From NCBI RefSeq assembly GCF_001949145.1, contig NW_019091456.1, forward strand, positions 62,593 to 73,252: a stretch of 10,660 nt of DNA, written 5' to 3'. A program made the translations under genes and the position numbers. Positions 1 through 7,728 of this stretch are shown here, piece by piece. The stretch comes from Acanthaster planci. Taxonomy: Eukaryota; Echinodermata; Asteroidea; Valvatida; Acanthasteridae. Position 1 is the stretch's first letter, and every line of letters begins with the position of its first letter. The notes below the pieces were generated by a model that worked only from the letters and a program-made list of their open reading frames with translations, made no database searches and was not told where the DNA came from.

Positions 1-507
1 TATCCTCCATGGCATACACACCCACAACGTCATATTTTCTGAAACTTAAACCAAGTAGTAATTGCCCCCTAACAATACATTTAATAAACAGTTTGTTATC
101 CACAGCACGTCTAGTATTTCTGGATTTCAAGGTGAAATTGAGAGGGCAAGTGGACTATCTGTATCGGTTGGCAGGTTTCTTCCTGGAATTTGATGAAAAC
201 AAGTCGGCACATTTTTACAGTATGCAAATTAGAATAACACTGTGGATAAGTTGGCCGGATTTTTTTTTGCTGAAAATGTTTTTCCAAAAAAAAAACAACA
301 CTTGGTTGAATTCTCAGAGAGGCGATATTTTCTTGTCAAGGGGCAGGGGTAGTCTAGCATTATTGGAATTAATTATGGGACTAGTATATGCTTTGCAGGT
401 GGGATTTGTACTTACCTTATTCGGAAAAGATCCTAGAAGTGAATGGAATCATCACATTGTCATTTGTTAAACCCCAGCTTTTGCAGGTCCTATGCAACCC
501 ATTTGAT

Positions 508-543
508 GGGCGACGCACGACGCACGACGGGCGACGCACGACG
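508..543. repeat. GACG-type short tandem repeat
   Basis: An imperfect tandem array built from units such as GGGCGACGCACGACG. It is strikingly CpG-rich against the surrounding AT-rich DNA. Read on the minus strand it gives a spurious repeated VVRRPS peptide, so the open frames here are repeat artefacts. Confidence 0.7.
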
Positions 544-598
544 GAAAATGTTTGGAACTGGTAAATGGCAGAATTGGGACACAACAAAAAGCAAAATG

Positions 599-618
599 CG
601 ACGGGTGACGGGCGACGG
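599..618. repeat. Second GACG-type repeat block
   Basis: The word GCGACGGGTGACGGGCGACG repeats the same unit as 508-543, with about 55 unrelated bases between the two blocks. The two blocks probably belong to one minisatellite or one dispersed repeat. Confidence 0.6.
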
Positions 619-1624
619 CAGATATGGAATTCCATACAATCGTAATCCGCTCCGTGCAGGAAGCTTATTGGTCTCATTTATTGCCTGCAACCTGAAAGGA
701 AAACTCATCCAGTGCCAGGTCAATAGTTTTTATTCACTAGGTTCCCCGTCCGGGCCCAGCGTATTGTATTGTGTACTGAAAAACATTTTGCGTCCGGGCA
801 GAGGGGTAGTCTAGGCATTCATTCAATTTGCACAATGAATACTTTTGTTAGATTTCACAAAAGACAAAATAAATGCAACATTTTGGGGTGAATGTGGGAT
901 CTACGTTTTACAGCACAAAGTAGTAATTCTGAAAAAATGGTAAAACAGTGTACTCGCGTGCATAGGCCTACCTTGATAAAGCATTTTCTAAGAATTGAAA
1001 AACTACCACCTTCTTTTTACTTCAAATGACAACAGGTATTTAGACCTTGTTTGCTTTGTGATAATACGGTAATAAATAAATAAAGGTGATTAAACACTGA
1101 TATCAGTTTTGCACCACGTCTGCGATCAAGCAGACTGGTCTCTGTTAGGAGGACGTCTGGAAGATGCCTGGGCCACAGACATAAATAAGGGTGCACCCTC
1201 GTATTTAGGCCAGAAATATGTCCGCCGAGCTCATTAATAATCTATATTAGAGGGTCCTGAGAGCCATGGAACTGAGAAATTGAAGAAATATGAGACTGGA
1301 CCTCTGGGCCGGACTCAGGGCTTCCAATTCTGAGCAATTTGGATGCAATCGGGTTTGAAAGTGGCACTATTTGAGCCATTTTGCCGAGGGAGGGTTTTTC
1401 AAAATGGCTACTTTTCTGGACAGGGACGTTTTCTGCATCTTAGGGGTGGTCTGCTTCTGCTGAAAATTTCTCAAANTTGAAAGGAAAATGAAAGAGGACA
1501 TGTGGAACATTATTTTTCTGTGCAGCTTGAACACCTGTGAGAGTTGTGAGTATTTTTAAAATATTTGTGAAGTATGGGGATTTATCACTGCTGTCTATTG
1601 GAATTTATTTGTAGTGGTGCACCC

Positions 1625-1835
1625 ATAACCGCTTGGGAGATTTGCGCCCTCTGTTGTTTACTGCAACAGCGGTTGTAATAGCCGATGCCCAATCAAAACA
1701 CGCAGCATGGTCATGTGATTCGCGGGCCGTTTAATTGCTTTGACGGCCGGGTACGGGTGCATTTCGACAGATACTGCACGGTCTTCTAACGTTATATCCC
1801 AAATTTTTCACCGGAGTAATTTATTGCTTATTGCA
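1625..1835 (+). promoter_or_regulatory. CpG-rich putative promoter and 5' UTR of the TTK-like gene
   Basis: CpG dinucleotides are dense here and sparse in the flanking introns. The stretch sits directly before two candidate start codons. A CCAAT box followed by CA lies at 1689-1693, the form bound by NF-Y. An E2F-like TTCGCGGG lies at 1719-1726. CCAAT and E2F/CHR-type elements are known for G2/M cell-cycle genes such as TTK in vertebrates. I see no exact CHR element (TTTGAA); the nearest words are TTTAAT and TTTGAC just downstream. No clear TATA box is placed. The transcription start cannot be set from sequence alone. Confidence 0.4.
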
Positions 1836-1839
1836 ATGG
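1836..1839 (+). CDS. TTK: Candidate first coding exon, short form (start codon split from the rest)
   Basis: ATG at 1836 has G at -3 and G at +4 (GCAATGG) and is followed at once by a strong donor, GG|GTAAGT, with GT at 1840-1841. Spliced to the acceptor at 3418-3419, the phase is preserved and the protein begins M-A-M-Q-G-L. If this donor is not used, the same ATG gives only a three-codon ORF (1836-1847, ending TAA). It competes with the longer form ending at 1899. The 5' UTR part of the exon begins upstream at an unknown point. Confidence 0.35.
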
Positions 1840-1871
1840 GTAAGTAACGAGTGCAGAAGTGAACATACACC

Positions 1872-1899
1872 ATGGAAGCTAGCAAAGATTGTTGTGTAG
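1872..1899 (+). CDS. TTK: Candidate first coding exon, long form
   Basis: ATG at 1872 sits in an almost ideal animal initiation context (CACCATGG). It reads MEASKDCCV before a donor at TGTAG|GTAATG, with GT at 1900-1901. Nine codons plus one base give phase 1, exactly what the acceptor at 3418-3419 needs, so the downstream frame is kept. This isoform would add two adjacent cysteines to the cysteines of the next exon. Without splicing, the frame stops at 1965-1967. The donor is weaker than the one at 1840, but the start context is better. I consider this start somewhat more likely than the one at 1836. Confidence 0.4.
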
Positions 1900-1957
1900 G
1901 TAATGACGTGCAAAATCCCTCGGCCACGTCGGCCAGGCCACGACTGTCGTGTAGGAC

Positions 1958-2042
1958 GTACAATTAGCCCAGGTCGGACGACGTCCACATTACATTGGAC
2001 TCACAATGAATGTAGACGTCGTCCAACCTGAGCTAAACGTAC
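1958..2042. repeat. Long imperfect inverted repeat (about 40-bp arms)
   Basis: The left arm (1958-1997) and right arm (2004-2042) are near-perfect reverse complements around a 6-base spacer. Each arm contains GGACGACGTC or its complement. In the core of about 32 bp there are three substitutions and one single-base indel; the outer end adds a few more matched bases including GTAC. All three substitutions put C on the left plus strand opposite A on the right. Confidence 0.8.
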
Positions 2043-2239
2043 AAACATTTACATGTACGTTAGATCGGTGATTAGAAAAACTTAGTGACAAAGTTGCACC
2101 AGTACTCTCATGCAAGAGTCAAACGGCCTAGGCCTACTAGTAGGAATTCTTCATTTTGGACTAAGGCTATTTTTGTTGATTTTTTGCTCTCAAATAACGT
2201 GTTCCGGGTGTGAATCAAGGTTGATACAACTGTCTGACA

Positions 2240-2270
2240 GTCCATGGAGGTAGAATCTACCTCCATGGAC
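2240..2270. repeat. Perfect 15-bp inverted repeat with one-base centre
   Basis: GTCCATGGAGGTAGA at 2240-2254 is followed by a single A and then its exact reverse complement at 2256-2270. There are no mismatches. It is near the cruciform limit for a loop and is probably a dispersed foldback element. The pairing stops abruptly on both outer sides. Confidence 0.9.
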
Positions 2271-2430
2271 AGTCGGAGTGTGACATCTGGGAGCCTTTCG
2301 CGGTGACATAATGTTCATGACATTAATTTGCATCAACAAGTCAACAGTGTTTCACTGTTTGCACCTCACCTGCTCACTGTGACCTTAAGTTGCAAAAGCT
2401 CCCGGATGAATGCATAAATTGTGTCTGTCC

Positions 2431-2557
2431 ATAAGCCTTATTCAAGTTATTGCAAATACTGCATGGGTGATTTTGCACAATAGTAGAAAGGCATTGTGGG
2501 AAAGAAAAAGGAGCAAATCACGCGTACATGGCATGCAGTATTTGTGATAAGGCTTAT
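2431..2557. repeat. Foldback element of about 127 bp, MITE-like
   Basis: The ends pair as ATAAGCCTTAT (2431-2441) with ATAAGGCTTAT (2547-2557). Further in, CAAATACTGCATG (2453-2465) pairs exactly with CATGCAGTATTTG (2532-2544). The arms continue inward: GTGATTTTGC near 2467 pairs with GCAAATCAC near 2513 apart from one base, and CACAAT pairs with ATTGTG near the centre. Nearly the whole element can therefore fold into one hairpin. No ORF lies inside and no clear target-site duplication is visible. Confidence 0.75.
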
Positions 2558-2616
2558 TATTCACCGGCAAGTTCGATCAAGGACCGTTTCAACCAACTTA
2601 GCCCAGGTACATGTAG

Positions 2617-2637
2617 GAGGATGTAATTTCCATCCTC
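2617..2637. repeat. Short inverted repeat (7-bp arms)
   Basis: GAGGATG (2617-2623) and CATCCTC (2631-2637) are exact reverse complements around a 7-base loop. The preceding word TAGCCCAGGT also opens the hairpin near 1965, so the two may be related foldback insertions. Confidence 0.5.
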
Positions 2638-3419
2638 ATTGACATGAGCGGCACACTAATTTTCTGGGTGCAGTTTTCAAAAAGGGGCAAATTATTAATT
2701 GTTTTCCATATAGGCCTAAATCTAATTACTAAATTAGCTTAAGTCCGAAGTTAAAAAATTAAGTTCAAAATTTTCTAGTGCAAATTAGAAATTTGAGTAG
2801 AATCTTTGCCATCCAACACTCATCACACATGCAGACAGTACTGTGTCAGTGCAGTCACGTCAACTTGCACCAATGTGTTGTGCTCAGTAGTGTGCAAGAT
2901 TTTTTTTAAAAGTTTGTTTAATACAGTATATTATTACAAACAATTCAAGCAATTTTTGTCACTTTTAGGGTCAGTTTTAATATTGTTTGTTTTGTTATTG
3001 ACTACAAACTTGTAATTGATTACTCCATTTAAATTAAAACAGCACAAATATTTGGAGGACTTGTTAAAGTATGTTATACTGTCACTGGTTCCCGTACTGC
3101 ATACACTTCAGATATTGCATGTGTAGGAGAACCATGTACTAGCGAAGCATGACTTTTGTGGCATCGATGTCAACAACGGCATTTGTTGTGATTGCTTTCA
3201 ATGAAAATCAAAGACAATAAAAATCAATACAACACAATTAATACAAAATGCCAAAAGCAAAGGAAAGAAACAGTACCAACGACAGCGGTATAAACATGTA
3301 CCAAGATATCAGGAGGAATGGCCGTGCATGGGACCATTGTGATTAGGGGTTAGCTACATGTACATGTATGCTCATTGCAGTGTTTCACTGTTTGTTAATT
3401 CTGTGGACTTTATGATTAG

Positions 3420-3595
3420 CCATGCAGGGACTGTGCAAAGCATGTCAGCTCATAGAAACATGTGCCAAGTCTTTGCGTGATGAGCCTAAATTAACAGCAT
3501 TCAATGAATTTTTGCAGAAATTAGATGTGAAAAATGCAGAGGTGTATGCAACAGAATTGTTAGTGGAACATACAATCTATCCAAGTAGTATCAAA
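3420..3595 (+). CDS. TTK: Probable coding exon 2: N-terminal extension of the TTK/MPS1-like protein
   Basis: The frame starts CC|ATG CAG GGA and encodes about 58 residues, ending at PSSIK before an AAA|GTACAT donor (GT at 3596-3597). It looks coding: good residue variety, predicted helical stretches (AKSLRDEPKLTAFNEFLQKL and VYATELLVEH), and codon use like the firm exons. It joins in phase to both candidate first exons and, at phase 0, to the acceptor before 4910. An in-frame stop (3413-3415) lies just upstream, so it either starts at Met 3422 or is spliced from exon 1. Human MPS1 has an N-terminal extension of about 60 residues that aids kinetochore binding; I see no clear residue match to it. 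The donor is mediocre. Cysteines occur as C-K-A-C plus one more within ten residues. Confidence 0.55.
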
Positions 3596-4909
3596 GTACA
3601 TGTAGTGATGTGCTACCGGTATTTCATCATTTTATGGAAATTGACACAGTTTGTTTGGTAGGGTTACTGCCGGTCCTTTTTGTGAGGATCCCTATTTGAC
3701 CTGATCCATGAACTGTTGAAGGGCCTACAGGTGCTCATTCCTCACCACGGCTTTTGGTTGTAGTTTGTCAATATTATACATGTTCATGTACTTGAAAAGT
3801 GCCTGTACTTTGAGGTTGAAATAAATAATGAATGATGAAAAAATGCCTCATGCATTTTTGAAATTTTTAGGACGCAAATCTACCACTTCTATTCTCACGG
3901 CCCAAGTCATGTAAGTGTGACTAAGTAATATCTGAATATAGACCGATGGTGCCTGCTAAGTCACATGACCCATACCGTACTGGGTATAAAACATTAACAA
4001 ACATGGCGTCCTCCCATAACAAAGTACACTGTGTATTACAATTGTCGTTTACCAAAAATTAGAGCAAAAAATTTAATGCGACATTAAAAAATAACCCCAA
4101 GACAGTAGATACAATGTAATCCCAAGACAGAACTCAGAGACTGTCCTTCAACTCAGAATTCCCTTCACTTTTGTATTTGGAGACAAACTCAGTTCCCTAA
4201 AAGAGAGAACATTTGGCTCCTTAAAGGGGACTTTCTTCCAAGTGGGCTTAACTAAAGACCAAAGTAAAATACCCTTTGAAATAGTGAAAGAAGTTTAAAA
4301 TAAGGTTATCTGAGACAGAAAGGTGCACCTTGAAGGTTTATATTAAACACATTGATTGCAGCTATCCTTTGAACTGTTTCAGACATCAACAATTAAGACT
4401 TGGTTCGCCAAGAGAATGAAATTTGCAATACCTGGGTATATTTTGTTCCTTGTACAAATACAAATTTAAGTTATAAGATAAATGTTAAAGTTGTTGCTGC
4501 ATTTAGAATTTAGGTAAAATTTCTTGAAGTTATTCCTTGTTGGATTAAGTGAAATTTGACACAGTTCAAGTACATGTATTCCAGCTCTTGTTCTCTTGGT
4601 GAAGGGCATTTATTTTTAGGAGAAGACTGGAAAACAGAGTCAATCGCATGTCAGTTAAATTAGAGAAAGTTAAGTTTATACATTTTGACCATTTTTTGTT
4701 TTCATGATGACGTTCACTGTACATGTACAAAGGCCAAATGTTCTAAACTGTTGATGTACATGTTATAAACGAAGAGGAGCATACATGTACATGTACATTG
4801 TAACTGCAGGGTTGCAGTTAGCAAATTTTACACACGTACACAGAGTGTACATATGGTGCTGAATGTACTACTGCACACAGTTTGTTTGGTTAGTTGCTCA
4901 GGGTTACAG
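3596..4909 (+). other. Intron 2
   Basis: AT-rich with no recognised exon on either strand. It carries two copies of the 12-base TGTACATGTACA/ACATGTACATGT palindrome (4718-4729 and 4783-4794). The acceptor region is T-rich (TTTGTTTGGTTAGTTGCTC) followed by GGGTTACAG|G, with AG at 4908-4909. Confidence 0.6.
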
Positions 4910-5214
4910 GTGACATTAGTACGTGAAATTGAATGCTTGGCAACAACAGTGGCTAAGAGCTGGCAACCATTTTCCTTGTACATGTCAGATCACACCGTGC
5001 AAGTCCAACGGATCATGGAAGCTGGTTGTCGGCCGGAGGACTGGCTTGTGTACCTTCAGCGCCTTGAGAAAGACCCTCACCTCTCAGACACGACCAACAG
5101 ATATAGGTCACTCTGCAGTGTGTACAATGGTGCCCTCAAACACATTGCTCTAGACAAGAACAAGACCAATCCAGCCTATGCACAGATCTGTATCAATTTT
5201 GCCAAACTCAAAAT
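4910..5214 (+). CDS. TTK: Exon 3: start of the TPR domain of TTK/MPS1 kinase
   Basis: Encodes about 101 residues plus two bases of a Met codon. The key block is the tract ending G-C-R-P-E-D-W-L followed by YLQRLEKDPHLSD, which matches the MPS1 signature (PEDWL, then a leucine-rich helix and LEK..PLSD). The later part, NPAYAQICINFAKLK, matches the second TPR helix pair (FARI..RFAELK in human). In MPS1 the TPR domain targets the kinase to kinetochores, where it starts spindle assembly checkpoint signalling. The donor is AAAT|GTAAGT, very strong. The acceptor at 4909 keeps phase 0; an alternative AG at 4918-4919 would shift the frame relative to exon 2. The related BUB1/BUBR1 TPR domains are the main alternative, but the following exon decides for MPS1. 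Confidence 0.8.
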
Positions 5215-5835
5215 GTAAGTACGTGTACATGTATGTATACTGTTTAAGCTTGTCTTCAAAATGTTGCATTATAGCAATCAAACTGTCGGTGGTTGAAATG
5301 TGGTGTAAAGTGTTTAGACAGTTACAGGGACTGATGCTTGAAATGTCTAAGAAATGTATACATTGTACTCATTTATTTCTGGTAAACTGTTTACACACAT
5401 AAATGCAAAAGCAGAAACAAAACGTGCTTTTACTGAAAGTAAATAAAAGAAACAAAGAAAGAAGGAAAACTTATTTGGGCCTTATTGCTTTGCCCATGCC
5501 TTCACCTGCCTTCAAGTTGTACTCTTTAACACCTTGAATGCTTTAACAATAGAAGTTTACAACCAAACACCGGTAATCAAATTAATTTGCCCTTTTTATA
5601 TCATTGATTTTCACTCTCATATATTCAAATTTCAGAATAACCATTCTAATACGGGATAACCGGTCTAATATCCAAGTGTTGAAATAATTTTGCCAGCCTC
5701 TTGAATAAGGAAAACCAGCTTTTCTTGGGAGAATGGCATTGCTTGTACAAACAGTACAATTAACTTGTTCACTGCATTGAGGATATCTGTACAGAGCTAG
5801 TTCATGTGCATGTACTGTGCATGTTGTTTTTGCAG
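5215..5835 (+). other. Intron 3
   Basis: GTAAGT donor and a TGTTTTTGCAG acceptor, both close to consensus. No exon recognised inside. The open frame on the minus strand across 5582-5842 overlaps the acceptor and the next exon antisense and has no recognisable product. The plus-strand frame 5178-5402 begins inside exon 3 in a different frame and is chance. Confidence 0.7.
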
Positions 5836-5942
5836 GACCCATGATCCAGATGATGCTCGCATGTTTTTCAAGTATGCAAGAGCCAACATAAAGACCTTAG
5901 CTATTGTCCATGTGGAGGCTGCCCAGTTTGAGCTTGATCAAG
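5836..5942 (+). CDS. TTK: Exon 4: central TPR repeat of TTK/MPS1 kinase
   Basis: The first base completes the split Met codon, then 35 codons and one base of a Gly codon follow. This is the most diagnostic exon. D-P-D-D-A-R..FF.YARANIK and [13 protein letters not shown] align with the MPS1-specific block (PDDAR..F..ARAN and FAQFEL.QG in human TTK) with the same spacing. It supplies the end of TPR2 and the first helix of TPR3. The acceptor TTTTTGCAG and donor CAAG|GTAATA are both good. BUB1 and BUBR1 lack this exact PDDAR-ARAN block as far as I recall, which is why I call TTK. Confidence 0.93.
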
Positions 5943-7013
5943 GTAATAACGACACAGCTTTACTTTGAAATACAGGTATCAACAAATGAACATTGGCGGG
6001 TCAGCAAAGGAATAGCCCTGCCGTCATGTTGTGAATGTGAAATTATGACAGGCTGACACACATAGATGTAGGTCTGTTTTAGTTCTGAATATCCAGATTA
6101 GTTTTCCATTAGAAAACATGTATTTGATGACTAGGAACATAATGCTTGGAGTGGCTTTGCATGCTGGATATGAAAAGATCCATGGTCTTTGACATAGTCT
6201 TAGCCAGCTCTGCATTCATTTGTGTCTACATTAATTTTGTGCATAATTAAAAGAGAATGAATGATGGGAAATGCCTGTGCCATTCATTTATTTATTCATT
6301 CTGGTTTTTAATAAAATAAAACCATGTGACCAAATATGAAGTTCACTCCAGAAACTTAAACACTTTGGTGTACAATAAAAGAGACGACACACAATTGGAC
6401 CGTAAAGAATTAAAGTCTATAAATCAAACATTTAGAATATTTAAGTTAAAACTTTACACCTCAAAGATAAAAAAATAAATGTATTCAGAACAAACACGTG
6501 CCTAGAATAAAAAAGGAGAACCAGATTGTGAGAGTTCATTATTGAGAGCTTGAATCATTATCAGCACTGGCGGATCTTTGTATCTTTGTATTCTGATTCT
6601 GGGGTTTTGCCATTGTCTGGGTAAAAGGTTGCGGTGTCTGCTGGGTATTAGAAGAGACTTTGCAAAGTTCAAGACAAGGGTTTCTCTTGAAAATGAGTCA
6701 GTGAAGCACCACCGGAGGGGACACACTTGTAACATTACTGCTGTTGAACTGCCCAATACATGTACATGTAGCTGATAACGTTGTTAAAGTGATGTACATG
6801 TACAGTAGCCCCGTGTGTTAAATGCATATGCATGACCTCTCTACCACCTCGGTTTTTATCATGTTCAGGCATCCAGCATGTAATCCTCTTTTGCAAAGCA
6901 GAGAGATTGTAACTGTAATAGTTGAGAAATGATGTGTTTATGGATTCTTCAATGTCATCTAATATGGCAATCTCTTTGGCAAGTCTTGACTCAATTTGCC
7001 CTCCTAATTCTAG
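5943..7013 (+). other. Intron 4
   Basis: No recognised exon. Open frames at 6024-6215 (minus), 6502-6756 (minus) and 6578-6775 (plus) overlap one another or lack any recognisable motif, so I do not call them. It holds two ACATGTACATGT-type palindromes (6758-6769 and 6793-6804) only 23 bases apart and a 9-bp inverted repeat (AGAATGAAT at 6254-6262, ATTCATTCT at 6294-6302). The acceptor is CCTCCTAATTCTAG with a good pyrimidine tract; CTAAT nearby could serve as the branch point. Confidence 0.65.
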
Positions 7014-7224
7014 GCAACAGGGACAAGTGCCTGGACATTCTGAAAAAAGCCAAGAATCTGAAGTCAGAACCAGAGCACATGATAGACACAGCCATTCAAC
7101 GGTTCAACATGACTCTGACTTGTCTGCAAAGTGATGAGAAAAATGATACAAGGCACAAAGGGGACCATGGACATGGGAATAGAAGTGGCTTGAAACCTCC
7201 TTTAGGACCAACTACATGTATAAG
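7014..7224 (+). CDS. TTK: Exon 5: last TPR repeat and start of the linker of TTK/MPS1 kinase
   Basis: The two first bases complete the Gly codon, giving Q-G-N across the junction as in human TTK. Then come R-D-K-C-L-D-I-L-K-K-A-K (second helix of TPR3; human has a KSKQLLQKA-type helix), an acidic turn S-E-P-E-H-M and the capping helix IDTAIQRFNMTL, matching LEIALRNLNL in human. The rest is polar (DEKNDTRHKGDHGHGNRSG) and marks the beginning of the disordered linker between the TPR and kinase domains. Donor TAAG|GTACAG. It ends with two bases of an Arg codon. Confidence 0.88.
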
Positions 7225-7673
7225 GTACAGTGTAAAAACATTTGACTACAGAAATATATGCTGTCAGCTCCAAGTGTCTACACAATAAGAGTAGTTATTG
7301 TTATCCATATATTGGATAAGAACTTATTGTTTTGAGATGAAATTTTACTGGAATTGTGAAAATAAGATCTAAGGAGTTCAACTTAGGTCCAAAAATACCA
7401 TAGTTCTGCTTCCAGCTTCCTGACTGACCCTAATGTTTGGCGCAATCCTAAAAATTTTATTGGCAAGTTAAAAACAGTCCTGTTGTTTTCTGTCTCTCAG
7501 CCACTGTTTTATGTCTAAGACATTTGCATTGATACATGTACATGTATGCTTGCCTACTTAGACTCGCATATTTTGAGAAGAGACCTAGCTGTTTTCACTA
7601 GTTCCCTTCATGGTTGGGTGTTGTAGTGATGAAAACATGCGCAGTAATGCTCAATGTTGTGAAGCAATGCTGT

Positions 7674-7728
7674 ACTGGTTCTCGCCATGCCATTGCCAAA
7701 GAATGCACAATGGCAATGTGACAGCCAG
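7674..7728. repeat. Imperfect hairpin
   Basis: CATTGCCA (7691-7698) and TGGCAATG (7711-7718) are exact reverse complements around a 12-base loop. An outer ACTGG/CCAGT pair extends the fold to about 55 bases. The intermediate bases pair poorly. Confidence 0.45.

Larger units (their letters stand above)
341..819. repeat. Diverged direct repeat pair flanking a simple-repeat island
   Basis: A roughly 21-base word at 341-361 (GGGCAGGGGTAGTCTAGCATT) recurs at 796-819 with small insertions (GGGCAGAGGGGTAGTCTAGGCATT). Weaker similarity extends a few bases on both sides: ATTTT before and AATT after. The GACG simple repeat lies between the two copies. They may be two copies of a dispersed repeat or the ends of an old insertion. 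Nothing between them encodes a recognisable transposase. Confidence 0.45.
1..1620. other. Upstream intergenic, repeat-rich region
   Basis: No recognisable gene. The longest open frame, 9-470 plus (153 codons), has a low-complexity, AT-driven composition, no recognisable domain and no upstream support, so I treat it as chance. The overlapping short frames at 417-814 on both strands come from the GACG-type simple repeat. The region also holds an AATA-rich run near 1068-1085, a 12-bp perfect palindrome AGGGTGCACCCT at 1188-1199, a small hairpin at 1113-1139, and one undetermined base (n) at 1476. It could contain the end of a neighbouring gene that I cannot recognise. Confidence 0.6.
1900..3419 (+). 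other. Intron 1, with clustered foldback repeats
   Basis: No coding sequence recognised. The open frame 2806-3015 has no recognisable content and no splice support. The first 1.1 kb of the intron holds four inverted repeats, listed separately. The acceptor end reads TTTATGATTAG|CC after a T-rich stretch. A competing AG ends at 3427 (CATGCAG), but used with the phase-1 donors it runs into an early stop, so the 3419 acceptor is preferred. Confidence 0.5.

Noticed and set aside
9-470. 153-codon open frame on the plus strand
   Set aside because: No recognisable domain, low-complexity stretches from poly-T and poly-A runs, and no splice or promoter support. Likely a chance frame in AT-rich DNA.
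417-814. Overlapping open frames on both strands with repeated RRPS or GDARR peptides
   Set aside because: They are translations of the GACG simple repeat, open in several frames at once.
1476-1476. Undetermined base
   Set aside because: A single n in intergenic DNA. It is a sequencing or assembly ambiguity with no effect on the gene model.
2806-3015. 69-codon frame with a hydrophobic end
   Set aside because: The hydrophobic tail comes from T-rich intron DNA. No start context, homology or splice fit.
4853-4909. Using ATG 4853 as the protein start, ahead of exon 3
   Set aside because: The 19 residues before 4910 are encoded by the T-rich acceptor tract and end in a good AG. Exon 2 joins at 4910 in phase. 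It remains possible for a shorter transcript.
6502-6775. Open frames on both strands in intron 4
   Set aside because: They overlap each other, carry no recognisable motif, and lie between two exons that already join in phase.
7674-7728. Possible microRNA precursor
   Set aside because: Only the 8-bp inner stem and a 5-bp outer stem pair well, and there is no continuous 20-base duplex. The sequence matches no microRNA I recognise.
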